A stretch of 42,913 bases of DNA from Gnetum montanum. Its lineage: Eukaryota > Streptophyta > Gnetopsida > Gnetales > Gnetaceae. Both the position numbers and the translations under genes were made by a program. Positions 9,762 to 20,660 of the stretch are shown here, in pieces. The notes beneath the pieces are model-generated. The model was not told the origin of the DNA, ran no database searches, and was given only the letters and a program-made list of their open reading frames with translations. Positions within the stretch are counted from its first letter, which is position 1. Each line of letters opens with the position of its first letter. The stretch covers positions 34,016 through 76,928 of the forward strand of contig MNCI01037746.1 of NCBI GenBank assembly GCA_015680685.1, in the 5' to 3' direction.

Positions 9762-10325
9762 GAAAACTGTAGCGATCAAAAACGTCGATAGCTAGAAAAC
9801 ACTGATGGGTTGGCGGGCACGACAGTTTCGACCCCATGCCCACGGGAGGGCTATGCTGGGTGTGTGTGGACACGAGGTGCCCTGAACGGTCTGGTTGATC
9901 AGACATGTACTTAAATCGACATCTATATAGCCTTTTGCAACATATATTTTTAGAAGCAAGGATGAAAAACGTAAAGCGATGCGAGACAATGCATGAGAAT
10001 AAATAAAGCAGAAAAGTAGTGCAATATGCAATGATAGGCAGGAAACAAAGTAAAATACAGTTAGAAAAGTGCACTACTCCGAAGCTACAAATCTGCTCTG
10101 TCAAAGTGGATACAATCGATTACATAGCGCAACGGAGTGCAAAGATCCCAAAAATAACCAGGATGTGTGGAGAGCAGGCGAGTTGTGCGTCCAAGCACGG
10201 ACTTTGGAGCTGACAGCATGGGGATTCTACCAAGGTGGTAAAAAAGGGGATAGAATGGAGTGCTAGCTGGGGATGCTTACTATTTGCAATGTCAAACAGA
10301 AAGCTTACAATACTTGATGCTGAAC

Positions 10326-10352
10326 CAGAACCAGAACCAGAATCAGAATTAG
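10326..10352. repeat. (CAGAAC)n imperfect hexamer repeat
   Basis: Four to five units of CAGAAC/CAGAAT lie about 100 bp downstream of the element A TATA box. Looser GAAGCC and CAGAAG words continue to 10,420. On the minus strand this gives a short Ser/Gly-rich frame (10,359-10,120), probably not a gene. Confidence 0.7.
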
Positions 10353-10449
10353 AAGCCAAATAAGAGGTAGAATCAAAAGTCCCGAATCAGAAGCTAGAGT
10401 CAGAAGTAGAAGCCAAAAAGAAGAGAGCTTTGAGTGTTTCTTGTCGGGG

Positions 10450-10457
10450 TATTTATA
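10450..10457 (-). promoter_or_regulatory. Element A LTR TATA box
   Basis: TATAAATA on the minus strand, flanked by CCC on both sides. Transcription would start near 10,420-10,425. Confidence 0.75.
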
Positions 10458-10704
10458 GGGTCAAGAGCACGTGAAAGGGATGGTTTGAATGCCACGTGCC
10501 CTGGACTTCCGTTGACTTACTGGCACCACACGTGCCATGTGTGACCATTGGATTTGCAAGACCGTTGTAACTGTGAGTTTGTTGTGCCATAACTGTAGGT
10601 CTGCCATGCCATAACTGCGCCGTCAGCATCTGGAAATGTATGCCAACGGTTCAATTAGGTGAAGTGCATTAATGTTGTACAACCACCCGCATGCCCTGCT
10701 GTTC

Positions 10705-11160
10705 GGTATAGTGTAGCGTGCTTGGTGTAGCATAGCACCTTGTCATGTGCTTTGCTATATTACGTATGTTGCTTGCTTGCTACGCTACGTAGTGTAGTGT
10801 AGCTTAGCAACTGGACTTGGCTGAAAAGACTTCGTTGGTTCGCAAACTTTGCTTCCTATGTTGCGAGACTTACAAGTTTGCGAATTTCTTCCATTGAGCT
10901 ACCTTCTATTCCTTCCGTAGGATTGCTACGCCTTGTTGTTCCATGTAGCTCAGCGTAACATAGCAGCAAACATGGTCCGCTACTTCCTGATGAAAAAGAA
11001 CATTGTTGAAGGACCTGAAATTGGGTGAAGGGATTAGCTTGTGGAGCTATTACCTTGCTATGCTACGTCGCGTGGCGTAGCGTAGCATAACAATTTGTTC
11101 TGCAGTTGTCTTCTGAAGCTTGCTACGCTACATAGCGAGGCGTAGCGTAGAATAGCGAAC
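10705..11160. repeat. Cluster of GCTACGCTA palindromic words in element A U3
   Basis: Several near-palindromes are built from GCTACGCTA and TAGCGTAGC. At 10,777-10,810 the arms TTGCTACGCTAC and GTAGCTTAGCAA pair at 11 of 12. At 11,055-11,093 the arms TTGCTATGCTACG and CGTAGCATAACAA pair at 12 of 13. At 11,123-11,150 the 8-bp arms pair perfectly. Looser examples lie at 10,708-10,738 and 10,923-10,966. They sit 250-700 bp upstream of the TATA box. Confidence 0.8.
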
Positions 11161-11264
11161 TTCACGACTTAGGAAACTTGCCAAACTATTTCACACATCC
11201 AGAGTGCTGCTGCCAACCCCGCGCATCATTTCTGAGAAGGCTGTTGACTGGGCAAGATACTTGG

Positions 11265-11299
11265 ATGAATAGGCAGGATGACCCATGGAGCCTATTCAT
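11265..11299. repeat. 10-bp perfect inverted repeat near A/B junction
   Basis: ATGAATAGGC (11,265-11,274) pairs with GCCTATTCAT (11,290-11,299) across 15 bp. It lies close to where the LTR of A meets sequence of B. Confidence 0.7.
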
Positions 11300-12118
11300 G
11301 CCCAAAGTAGAAAATTTGCTAAACTAGTTGGCTTGAGCTCGGGGCATTCTCCTCCTAACAAACTGCCATGCCGGCGCACGAATTGCAAGGCCTGTCGAAG
11401 CAAGAGTGATCTCACAATTTTTTGGGGTGTTTCACATTCGACCAAGGTGTGTGCTTTGAATCCTCATGTTTTTTTTCTATTTTTGCAATGAGGCCCACAC
11501 CATCCAAGGTCAAATTGCTAAGGAGCTTCCTTGTATAAAAGAACTTAGAGTGGTAAGAAATTCATATGGACATTGTCACAACCTAGGGGACAAAAAAGTA
11601 CGATGAACATTGCATTCCCCTTGAAGTCACACCTGATTCAAAACCATTGGGTCATCCTCAAGTTTGGAAACTACACAAGTCACACATTAATTAAAATTTT
11701 TTGAAGTGAAGGGGATTTGCATGTTTCCAAAAGGAGGAAAACCATGGAGTGGACGAATGGATGGATGAAATGCACTCACTACTGATTTTATGAAATGAAA
11801 GTAGACGTAAATTTCAAGAACAACAATGTGACGGTGGGAGCGAGATAAAATAGTTGGACCATTTCACATGACCCATCGCAACAAAAACCAACCTCACCAC
11901 ACATCTAATGATAATAAGGCAATTTATTAGTAACCAATTGGAAATTAAACACACGCGCACATACATATAAATAAGCAAACAAAGAAAAAGAAAAGTAATT
12001 AAAGAAAGAAAAATTGAGTAAGAATTGGCAAAAATACAAACAATGTTGAAAAATAAAAAGTGTAAAACAAAAAAGTTCCAAAAATAGTGAGGAGCTTAGT
12101 AGAATGGATTAGCATGGA
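11300..12118 (-). mobile_element. Element B: non-coding region downstream of pol
   Basis: No credible gene. Short stretches match the C region at 34,430-34,620: the minus strand has GTGTGACTTCAAGGGG, and C has the same word at 34,574-34,589. This supports it as the 3' part of B. An A-rich tract lies at 11,940-12,090 (minus-strand T-rich). No B 3' LTR follows; element A begins instead. Confidence 0.55.
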
Positions 12119-13420
12119 GGATGATCTCCCCCATGACTAGGCTAAAAGGAGGAGACTCGAAAAATGAAACGAGACTGTCCCTGTGATGATAATGCAGTAG
12201 CACTAGTTTGATGGAGTTCACAGAAAGGTTTTAATTATTGCTTATTGACCAACTACGTTCTCGTGGGGTCCTCAGGTTTGTGTATAAGCAAAGCCCCAAA
12301 TGGGAAGGTTTCAGAGACAATGTAAGGTTCCTCCCATAGTGTTTGAAACTTGGTCGGTTGCGATACGTGTGTGGGGTTCCAGTACAGTACCTTATCTCCA
12401 CATCTAAATGTTACCTTTTGAATCCTAAGATCATGCTATTTTTTATTGTAGGATTTTTGTATCTCATTTGATGATAGGGCCACTAATCGATTCTCATCTA
12501 GCACACTTCGGTTGATAAGTCGTTCATGTTGTGCTAGTGGTAGGTCAAGACCCAAGTCACTTGCTGTAGAGAGTGTCCAAAGTTTTGCCTGGATTGGAAG
12601 TTTTGGTAGCTTACTGTACACTAACTCATAATGAGAGTAACCTATAGGAAGTTTCCAAGTGGAGCAATAGGCCCAGAGGGCATCGTTAGGTTTGGTGCTC
12701 CAGTCCCTCCTATATTTACTGATAGTTCAAGTGAGGATTTTGGTGATCTCCCTATTGGTGACTTTAGCCTGCCCATTGGCTTGGCGGTGATAAGGTGTTG
12801 TAAATTCATGGGTAACCCCCAAGTGTTGCATGAGTTTACGAAAAGTGAAGCCCATGAAATGCATTCCATTGTCTAAGATGAGTGCATATGGCACTGCAAA
12901 CCTGTTTACGATTTGCTGTTGGACAAATCATGCGACAATGTTTGAGGAATAGTCGATGATGGCTACCGCCTCTACCCACTTTGTGCAATAGTCAACAGTG
13001 ACAATGATGTACGCCTTCCCATTGGACAGGGGTGTGATAGGACCCATGAAGTTGATGCCCCAAATTTCAAAGGGCTCTAGTGGTTGGATCCATTGTTGAG
13101 GGCTCTCCATTCATGCAGACATCCTACTGTCTCTCTAACATCGTTCATAGGAGTGGACAAACCATTGTGCATCCCTAAAGAGTGTAGGCCAGTAATATCC
13201 TGCAAGCAAGATCTTAATGATCGTGTGTCATCTAGTGTAGTGGCCCTCGCAAGGGCCATCGTGAGCATCTTGGAGAACGCATAGTATATCATCATTAGGG
13301 ACACACCATCAAACTAGGCCATCTACACACACCTTATAAAGGTGGCCGTTGATCTCCATGAAGCGCTTGGCCTTATGGAGAAACTGTTGTTTCTACCGAT
13401 GGTCCCACTTCTTTGGTGAT
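12118..13420 (-). pseudogene. Element B: integrase, decayed
   Basis: The minus strand carries the integrase core start IQPLEPFEIWGINFMGPITP (about 13,090-13,030), then YIIVTVDYCTKWVEA, then ILDNGMHF and QANGQAKVTN (about 12,870-12,770). In gypsy integrases these hold the D, D and E of the DDE triad. Here the first Asp is Asn and the Glu is Lys, both explained by G-to-A, so the enzyme is dead. A C-terminal tail like that of C and D follows. Frameshifts and stops are frequent. The enzyme normally inserts the cDNA into the host chromosome. Confidence 0.75.
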
Positions 13421-15050
13421 TCCTAGGTGGTGAGATAGGTGAGGATGTGGTTGAACCAAGATGATTCTTTGGGCACCTGTGTATTGATTGCTCCCGCGAA
13501 CAGGAGTTCATCTGGAAATTGGTCAAAGAGTGGATTCTTCTCTTTCATGTTATCCCATCGCAACCGAGACAAGTTGTTAGTAACCACATTCTCGATTCCC
13601 TTATGGTCTACCATAGTAAGGTCAAATTCTTAAAGAATCACCAACCACCTATGATGCGGGGGCTCACCGTTGGTTTGTTCATTAGGAACCAGATGGCACT
13701 ATGGTCAGTATGCATGAACACCTTGTACCCAAGCACATAGTGTTGGAATTTTTCCAAGGCGAACACCATCATCATTAACTCTTTTTTGGTGGTGATGTAA
13801 TTAAGCTAAGCACCCACAATGTTGTAGCTTACATAGTGAATATAGTATGGGCATTTCTAGTCATCCCACTATGTAAGCACAGCTCCTAACGCATAGTTGG
13901 ATGCATCCGTCATGATGTGGAAGGGTCTGGACCAATCAGGTGCCCATAGAATTGGAGTTTCTATGAGTTTTTATTTAAGCGTTTGGAATGCAAATTCACA
14001 TTCCCTGGTCCAGAGAAACAAAGCATCTTTCTTTGTGAGTTCCACCAACAGCTTGGCGATCTTTGAGAAATTTTCAATGAAGCACCGGTAGTAACCAATG
14101 TGACCAAGAAATGATCAAACATCTTTTATAGTGCTTGGTTAACTAGTGATTCCTTGGATGATCCTGATCTTTTTAGGATCTACGCTAATCCTTGCTTGTG
14201 AAATATGGTGCCCCAGAATAGTGCCCTCTTGGACCATTAAATGGCTCTTTTTCCAGTTGAGCTATAGATTAGTTTTCACACATCATTTCAAAACTTACTC
14301 AAGGCAGTCCAAGGCTTGTTCAAACATGGCTCCATAGGTAGAGAAGTCATCCATGAAGACTTCTATCCCATTGCCAATTTGTTGCTAGAAGATGCTAAGG
14401 ACAAGGTATTAGAAAGTGGCAGGTGCATTACACAGGCCAAAGGGCATCTTTTTGTATGCGAAAGTCCCCTAGGGGCTTGTAAATGTTGTTTTGACCTAGT
14501 CTTCTGGAGCAATTTGGATTTGGTTGTAGCCACTATAACCATCCAAAAAGCTATAATAACAATGCCCTGTGATGGTATCCAACACCTTGTCCACAAATGG
14601 GAGTGGGAAGTGATCCTTAAAGGTAGCCATGTTGAGCAATTGGAAATCTATACAAACCCTCCATTTGCCACCCTTTTTGGCACAATAATGAGTGGGCTAA
14701 CCCATTCACTATCGGCAAAGAGTAGATGAACCCCACTTTTAGCCACTGCATGATTTCATCTTTGATGACATGCTTCAATTTGGCGTTCAACCATCTTTGT
14801 GGTTGTCATCGTGGCTTCATGAAGGGGTCAATATAAATCTGATGTTGGCAAACCCTAAGATCAACTCTTGTTAATTCAAGATATGACCATGCAAAAGCAG
14901 CATCCCATTTGTTCACCACCTTCAACAACTTCTTCTTTTGTTTAGGAGAAAGGGTGGCATTGATAATCATTGATTTCCCATTCTGCAAAAATGCATATTC
15001 TAAGTGGGTCGGTAAGGGTTTGAGTTCCAAGGGCTCTTGTTTAAAACTTT
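13420..15050 (-). pseudogene. Element B: reverse transcriptase and RNase H
   Basis: The N-terminal lead-in (MELKPLPTHLEYAFLQNGKS, 15,030 down) is followed by KWRVCIDF (about 14,680). The catalytic box FMDDF is intact at 14,343-14,357. RNase H follows with its first Asp present (FHIMTDASN, near 13,915) and ends near 13,570 with a degraded NVVTNNLSRL connection. Many stops and frameshifts break it up, so no full enzyme can be made. Plus-strand frames at 13,439-14,729 are shadows. Confidence 0.8.
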
Positions 15051-15449
15051 CATGGATTTACAACTTTCCATAATTATCACAGTCATCAACAATGGATACT
15101 TGTTGATGGACCTTTTCCAAATCATCCATGCTCTCTACATAGGCACGTACAAGTCCCTTTGATGGTTCCATGCACAACGTGCTGCTAGTAAGGTCAGTAG
15201 TTAGCCATTGGGTGCCTTCTTGATTTGTGGCTATTGCGTACAGGCATTATTGAACTTGCGATTCCTTGGTGCACCAACTACATACTTGAATAGATATCCA
15301 CTTAGCTAACCATAGCTGCTACACATAGTTACACTCGAAGTCATTGTACGCAATGCATGGAACACGCTTCTTCTCGATCTTTCCAAAAGGATTTTCCTTT
15401 GAAATTTCAAGGAAAAGATCTCAAAGTCCCAATCTTGCATCCACCGTGC

Positions 15450-15875
15450 TCAGCCAAGCTCTTCCATTATGATTGGGAAGTTTCCCTTGCAATTCTCAAC
15501 ACAAATGACAAGGAAGTCGGCAAGATAGGACCACCCACAAATGGTGGTCACAATATCTTCCACCAATCCTAAGGGAAAAGTAATGGATTGGTCTGCCAAC
15601 TCAAGCTGAATGTTGCTTTTCCTTAAGGGGGGCAGGTTCCAAGTATTGTACATGTCATGTGAAATCAAGTTGACTTCCGACGCCAAATCTACAAGAGCTT
15701 TACATAGCTCATTTCCTACCACTTGAAGATAGATGAGCGGGCTTCCTGTATTAGTTAATTTTCGAGGAAGATGATCGACCTTTTTCGAGGAAGATACATT
15801 GGAGGGTGTTTGGTTTAAAGGCTGCTTGAAGGGTGGAACAAGGGAGGCAATGGAAGGTTCAAAGGCATTATCCAT
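15450..15875 (-). pseudogene. Element B: aspartic protease
   Basis: A 141-codon open stretch holds CKALVDLASEVNLIS (active-site loop near 15,670) and LGLVEDIVTTICGWSYLADF (flap side). The active-site Asp is kept, but the usual D-(S/T)-G triplet has become DLA, so activity is doubtful. The same segment in F still reads DSG. Its start follows the end of gag, as in other polyproteins of this family. Confidence 0.8.
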
Positions 15876-15889
15876 AGGTGTGTGTGAGG

Positions 15890-18269
15890 GTATGTTTAGG
15901 TTATTGGGCTAGAAAAAGGGATGTTTCTATGGCTTCACTTCTGATCCACTCAGCTAAGGAGTCAATTATAAGTTGATAGCCCTTGTAGCATTACATTATT
16001 GTGGCTATGGTGGTATTTTGCCCTGCATGGGTGGAGCAAGTGGTAGTTGAGTGGGATGTTGCTAAGTAGGGATAGTAGGAGAAGGTGATGGAGGATAGTA
16101 GAGATGTGGACTCTCCCCCTAGGTGATGGAGACTATGCTCGGAAGTATTCCGAGGGATGGTAATAATTCAGAAAGGTCGCATGACTAGAAGAGTCCCACG
16201 GGGAGATTGGTTGCTAAAAATAGTAACCATAGGGATCTAGTTGTTGGTAAGGGTACTGCTTCCTTGGAGGTGCCATCCCCCACGATTATGGATGCTGCCA
16301 TTGCTAAAAGTATTCATAAGGTTATGCTGGTGCTCCACTTGGATAATATTCTTGCTATTGGTGGAACTACTTAGGATTACTTTGTGGGTAAGGCAACCTT
16401 TGGGGCATTTGCCTCTTTGCCAAGTGAGGATTCAACGCATATACCTTAGACTCTTGTAGATGTGACACTACAAGACAACACCCCTTAGGATGTTCATATT
16501 GGCATATGTCACATTTATCATCTCCTTCTGTATCAGAGTCAGAAACTTATTCTGCTACAGCAACTTTGCCCTTACCTTTATGGTAGGCACATTCAGCTTC
16601 ATTCCTCCTACGCCGATCATGATCATTACTCTGCCCTTTGGATTCCTTTGTGATTTTTAGAACACTTTGAGATTTCAAAAGTCTCATATCTTGTCAACCT
16701 TAGCCGATATTTCATAAGCAAATTTTTGTAGGGGAAAGGTCCTATGGTTCACTGCTGCATTCATTGGTGATTCCTTCTCATCTTCACAAAATCAGACTTC
16801 CCTCTTTCTGATGGAAGGTTCTTGATTATACTCCTCTACACTCTCCTTCTTTCTAAGTTCCCCCTCCTCTTTAGCTACTTGCTCAATTAAGCATTGTAGT
16901 TGATGGGCTCTTAGTTCTGATAGTCTTCCTTGGATGTACATGCCAAGGATCTTTCTCGTTTCAAAGTGAAGCCCATTAATGATATGGCGAAGCTGTGCAC
17001 GCTAAGAGTAGCCATGACCAGGGCATCGATGTAATAATGAGTAGTATTTAATTATGGCTACATCCAAGGGTTCATGACCACTTTGCTTCCACCCTTGGAT
17101 TTGACATCTCAAGTTAGCCACTCTAGAGTAGGTTTGATACTTGTCATTGAAAATTTCCAACACCGTACTCCATCTCCTGATTGATTCCATCTCCAAAGAC
17201 TGATACCAGCTTTATGCTTCTTTGATGAGTGTGCGAGGGAACAACTTAAGTTTTTTCCAATCATTATCGATGTTCTACAAGGTGCAAGCATCATGAAATG
17301 CTTACAAGTGAGTCTATGGATAACAATTATATCCTCCTTCAAATCTGGGGATGTTGTTCACATCAATGGGCTTGATCAGACTATCTTTCAAGTGCCTATT
17401 GGATATTTGAACTACCTCGATGATATTGAGCATACTTTGAGTAGCCAACAATGGTTCATCCGACCCATAGTCCTACTAAAGGCCACGATGTTTGTGATGA
17501 TTTGGGCTGCCTCTCCTTTCATGATGGTGAGACTTGCGTGATTGGTCATGCCCTCCCTCACATCATTCCCTTTGGCCCTTGCAACCACTGTCACCCTAAT
17601 CCTTTCTTCCATAGATATGATCAAAATCAGAACTAGACGAAGGTAGAGTGGAGTAAGAGGATGGAGAAGATGGAGAGGAATTGCCACTACCCCGGTGTTG
17701 ATCTCCCCCTTTACTCTGATGATGGCCTCAATCTTTACTCCCATCTTTACTTTTTCCCTGATCCTTCCTACTTGATCCCCCATCCTCCTAGGGTCCCAAT
17801 CACTTGATTACTTATTTTGAATGATGGATTGAATGATCTAATGCCTCAAAGGAAGTTCAGCCAAATGGGAATCATGAAAGATAAGTTCATCATCATCCTA
17901 TAGTCCTTACAAGAATAAGGGGTTACTAAACTATTTCCCCTTCATGTGTTCATTCCATTCTACCTACTGTTGGTCTCGTACATGTTGTGCCTTAGTTGGA
18001 TGATAGTCCTAATAGTCATGGTCCTCCATGACGTACTCCACACCGCAGTCCTGAATGCCTAGTCTAGCAAAGTTGTGAAATAGCATTCCAAGAGCCAATC
18101 GGTCAAGTGGTAATATGATGTTTCCTTCCATGTCTCACCACCACAAATGCTCATCCTAATGTAGGATAAAGGTGAAGTTGGGGACATATTCATCTCGATG
18201 TATGTATACCACTCGATATTCTTGTGGCACTAGTGGGTTAGATCCATCTCGCCTATGAGAAGAAGACAT
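15890..18269 (-). pseudogene. Element B: gag, decayed
   Basis: The start is ATG at 18,269-18,267 (MSSSHRRDGSNP), 145 bp from the primer-binding site. It shares EYVPNFTFILH with C, and both have stops at two matching positions soon after. The capsid-type region (MEMESIRRWSTVLEIFNDKY, 17,196 down) matches C and F. A short Cys/His motif CDICQYEHPKGCC lies near 16,500. A Gln/Tyr/Pro-rich tail follows. Gag would form the particle and bind RNA; this copy has many stops. Confidence 0.8.
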
Positions 18270-18414
18270 TTTAGATGTTAGATAATCCACTAATTGGTGT
18301 ACCTTACTTTTTACTTAGACTGCCTAGCATGCATAGATTTTACTATCCTAGGTCTATTCCAATGATGTGAATGATAATTTTGCTAAGGTTAGATGGCGCA
18401 TGTAAGACTAACAG

Positions 18415-18432
18415 TCCTTGGTAATGGTACCA
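18415..18432 (-). other. Element B primer-binding site (tRNA-Asp type)
   Basis: On the minus strand it starts TGGTACCATTACC. It differs from the expected complement of the plant tRNA-Asp 3' end (TGGCGCCGTTGCC and onward) only by C-to-T and G-to-A changes. It lies one base inside the LTR. Confidence 0.75.
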
Positions 18433-18791
18433 ATGATCAGTGGCTAGGTACCCCTATGCCCAACCATGTGAATCATGGGCGTTCACACGCGACTCAGTAG
18501 AATTCCGTAGACTGTAAGCACTTTGCATACACCAAACCCTAGCCAAAAAAACCTTGTTTTAGAATGATCGTTATCTTCCCAACCTCACTTATGGTGTTCT
18601 GATGCGATGGTTAAGTGAGATTGAGGCAAATGATTTTTATGGATTTTCTCTTTATCTTCTAAAGTCTAATTCTTGGAGTGCAATGTAAGGAATGGAATAT
18701 TGCATTAATCTATAATTACTCTATTCTATCTCTTAACTATTCCTAGCATAAGCATCCAATCCCATCTTCCGTGAATCCTAAGCATCCCCTA

Positions 18792-18840
18792 ACCACTACT
18801 GGGTTACCAGACGTTAAGCACCACTGGGTTGCCAAGTGTT
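18792..18840. repeat. Doubled ACTGGGTTACCA motif in element B U5
   Basis: Two copies of CACTACTGGGTTACCAGACG/CACCACTGGGTTGCCAAGTG stand about 25 bp apart. Both LTRs of C carry the equivalent pair (27,487-27,533 and 36,546-36,593), so it is a family feature. Confidence 0.7.
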
Positions 18841-19177
18841 GGATTTACGTTCGAGATGGTCATACTTATGGTTTTTACAAGATATAAAAGAGAAATGATG
18901 ATTAAAGTGGTAAAAATAAAAACTCAAGGAATAGAAATATTAAACTATTAAATGCTTAAATGACTAAGTCCAACTGCTGTAAGGAATGCTTGAAAAGCTC
19001 ATCTTTATTGTCGATCACACCAATGGGCTCAAGTACATTAGTGCTTGAATAAAGAGTCGGACACCTTTCTCACACCTACTGTGGGCACTTGGAAAATATT
19101 CTAACTCTCATGAAAACAAACTACAAGAGCTTTGCTACAACTACCAAAAAGATACCTAAGTGTGGTAGAAGCACACT

Positions 19178-19185
19178 TATTTATA
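19178..19185 (-). promoter_or_regulatory. Element B LTR TATA box
   Basis: TATAAATA on the minus strand, followed downstream by AGTGTGCTTC. It matches the box position in C and D. Confidence 0.8.
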
Positions 19186-19220
19186 AGCTATAATAGGTGC
19201 TATGTAAACAAGGCCACATA

Positions 19221-19305
19221 GACGCATGGATAGATGCGTCGACAGGGCCGCGTTGATGTGACCACGTATATAGGGCCCCATATACGTGGCCCAGTCGATG
19301 CATCG
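19221..19305. repeat. Three perfect palindromes/hairpins in element B U3
   Basis: GACGCAT/ATGCGTC (19,221-19,240), CCACGTATAT/ATATACGTGG (19,262-19,289) and the self-complementary CGATGCATCG (19,296-19,305) lie 36-120 bp upstream of the TATA box. The first two have perfect arms of 7 and 10 bp. Confidence 0.85.
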
Positions 19306-19324
19306 GCTGTTTAGCACTTCATCA

Positions 19325-20660
19325 AATAGCCATCTCCCCAAAACTAAGTTGGAAGGAGGAGATTCGAAAAATTGAGTATGGTTGTTCATCTAGTGAGGTG
19401 TCTATTGAGTTGGTTGTCTTGGGCTCATGGAAAGGTTTCAATTGTTGGATGTTGACTAATTGCTTCTTGTTTGGGCTATCAGCTTTATATATAATCATGG
19501 CTCTAGATGGAAACATTTATTCAATAATGTAAGGTCCTTCCCACAATGTTTGAAGTTTGGTTCATTGAGGCACGTGTGCAAGATTCTTGACTTTCTTTAT
19601 TTTGATGTCATGGCATTTCTTGTTGAATGCCTTATGCATTTCATTGGATGATAGGATCATTAATTAATTTTCATCTAGCAAGTTGAGGTTCATTAATTTT
19701 TCCTTTTGTGGTAAACTTAGATCCATGTCAAGGTCATAGGCTGTAGAGAGTGTACAAAGCTTAGATTGAATGGGTAGTGTTGGTAGTTTTCCATACACAA
19801 GCTCATAGGGAGAATAACCTATGGAAAGCTTCCATGTGAAGTAATAATCCCAAAGGGCATCATTTAATTTGGTGCTCTAGTCCCTTCGGTACTTGCTAAT
19901 AGTGCACGTTAGAATTTTTCTAATCTCCTGATTAGTGACTTTAGGTTGACCATTGGCTTATGGGTGATAAGGTGTTGTCTATGATAGCTGCTACTTTTGC
20001 CCACTTAGTACAATAGTCAACTGCATCTATTATATATGACTTTCCATTTGACAAAGATGCAATGGAACCCATAAAGTCAATTCCTCAAATATCAAATGGC
20101 TTGAGAGGCTAAATCCATTGTTGTGGCCCCTCCATTCAAGTTGTCATTCCACCATTCCTCTGACAATGATCACAAGTGTAGACGAATTGGTATGCATCCC
20201 TGAAGATTGTTGGCTAGTAATATCCTACCATGAGGATTTTTATGGTCATGCATCTCCCAGCATAATGGCCCCCACAAGGGCCTTCGTGAGCATCCTAGAG
20301 AATGCACAGTTGATCCATGTCAAGGACAAACTAGCATACCAGGCCATCGGGACATGCTTTATAAAGGTTTCCATTGATTTCCATGAAATGATTAACCTGG
20401 TAAAGAAACTATTATTTCCTTCAGGTGTCTAGCCCTTTTGGCAGTTCTTGCTTAAGCAGATAAGTAAGANGGGTGTCTAGCCCTTTTGGCAGTTCTTGCT
20501 TAAGCAGATAAGTAAGAATGGTGTCATACCATCTTGGTTCATTGGGCAAGTATGCAGTAATAGGCCCTATAAGAAGAGATTCATCAAGAAATTGATCAAA
20601 TAATGGGATTTCTTTCTCCTTGTCATCCCATCTTAGCTGATCAACGACCACATTTTTCAC
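19325..20660 (-). pseudogene. Element D: integrase, with internal deletion
   Basis: The region from 20,660 down reads like the RNase H-integrase linker of C. GIDFMGSIA (near 20,060) keeps the first catalytic Asp. At about 19,978 the sequence jumps: compared with B, about 150 bp are missing, including the second Asp of the triad. The C-terminal domain follows (MIIYKADSPNKKQLVNIQQL, 19,500-19,440). The frame ends at 19,325, where the LTR of B begins. A 46-bp duplication beside the N at 20,470 is probably an assembly fault. Confidence 0.75.
20424..20517. other. 46-bp exact duplication around an N (likely assembly join)
   Basis: 20,424-20,469 is repeated exactly at 20,472-20,517, separated only by N and G. 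Matching elements B and C have one copy. The simplest reading is two overlapping contig ends joined without merging. Confidence 0.85.

Larger units (their letters stand above)
9768..11260 (-). mobile_element. Element A: 5' LTR (outer end uncertain)
   Basis: The inner end is ...GATCGCTACA on the minus strand, six bases from the primer-site candidate. The LTR holds a strong TATA box (10,450-10,457), a (CAGAAC)n-like stretch in the presumed R region (10,326-10,352) and palindromic word clusters further upstream (10,705-11,160). The outer end is not defined because no partner LTR is in the window. It lies somewhere around 11.1-11.3 kb, where sequence resembling the 3' part of B begins. Confidence 0.6.
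18434..19324 (-). mobile_element. Element B: 5' LTR (891 bp)
   Basis: The outer end on the minus strand is TGATGAAGTGC and the inner end CTGATCA, close to the TGATGA...TCATCA of its relatives. It contains TATAAATA, a downstream ACTGTGGGCACTTGGAAAAT block shared with D, and a doubled CTGGGTTACC/CTGGGTTGCC motif. It abuts the last codons of D's pol, showing that B inserted into D. A 3' LTR is not seen. Confidence 0.8.

Noticed and set aside
10120-10359. Small Ser/Gly-rich protein in the LTR of element A
   Set aside because: It is produced by the CAGAAC hexamer repeat read on the minus strand; no other sign of coding.
10705-11160. Palindromic cluster as a CRISPR-like or MITE array
   Set aside because: Units are irregular, spacers are not of constant length, there are no terminal repeats or target duplications, and it lies within a plant LTR.
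12631-14729. Plus-strand frames over element B pol
   Set aside because: The minus strand gives RT, RNase H and integrase motifs throughout; these are shadows.
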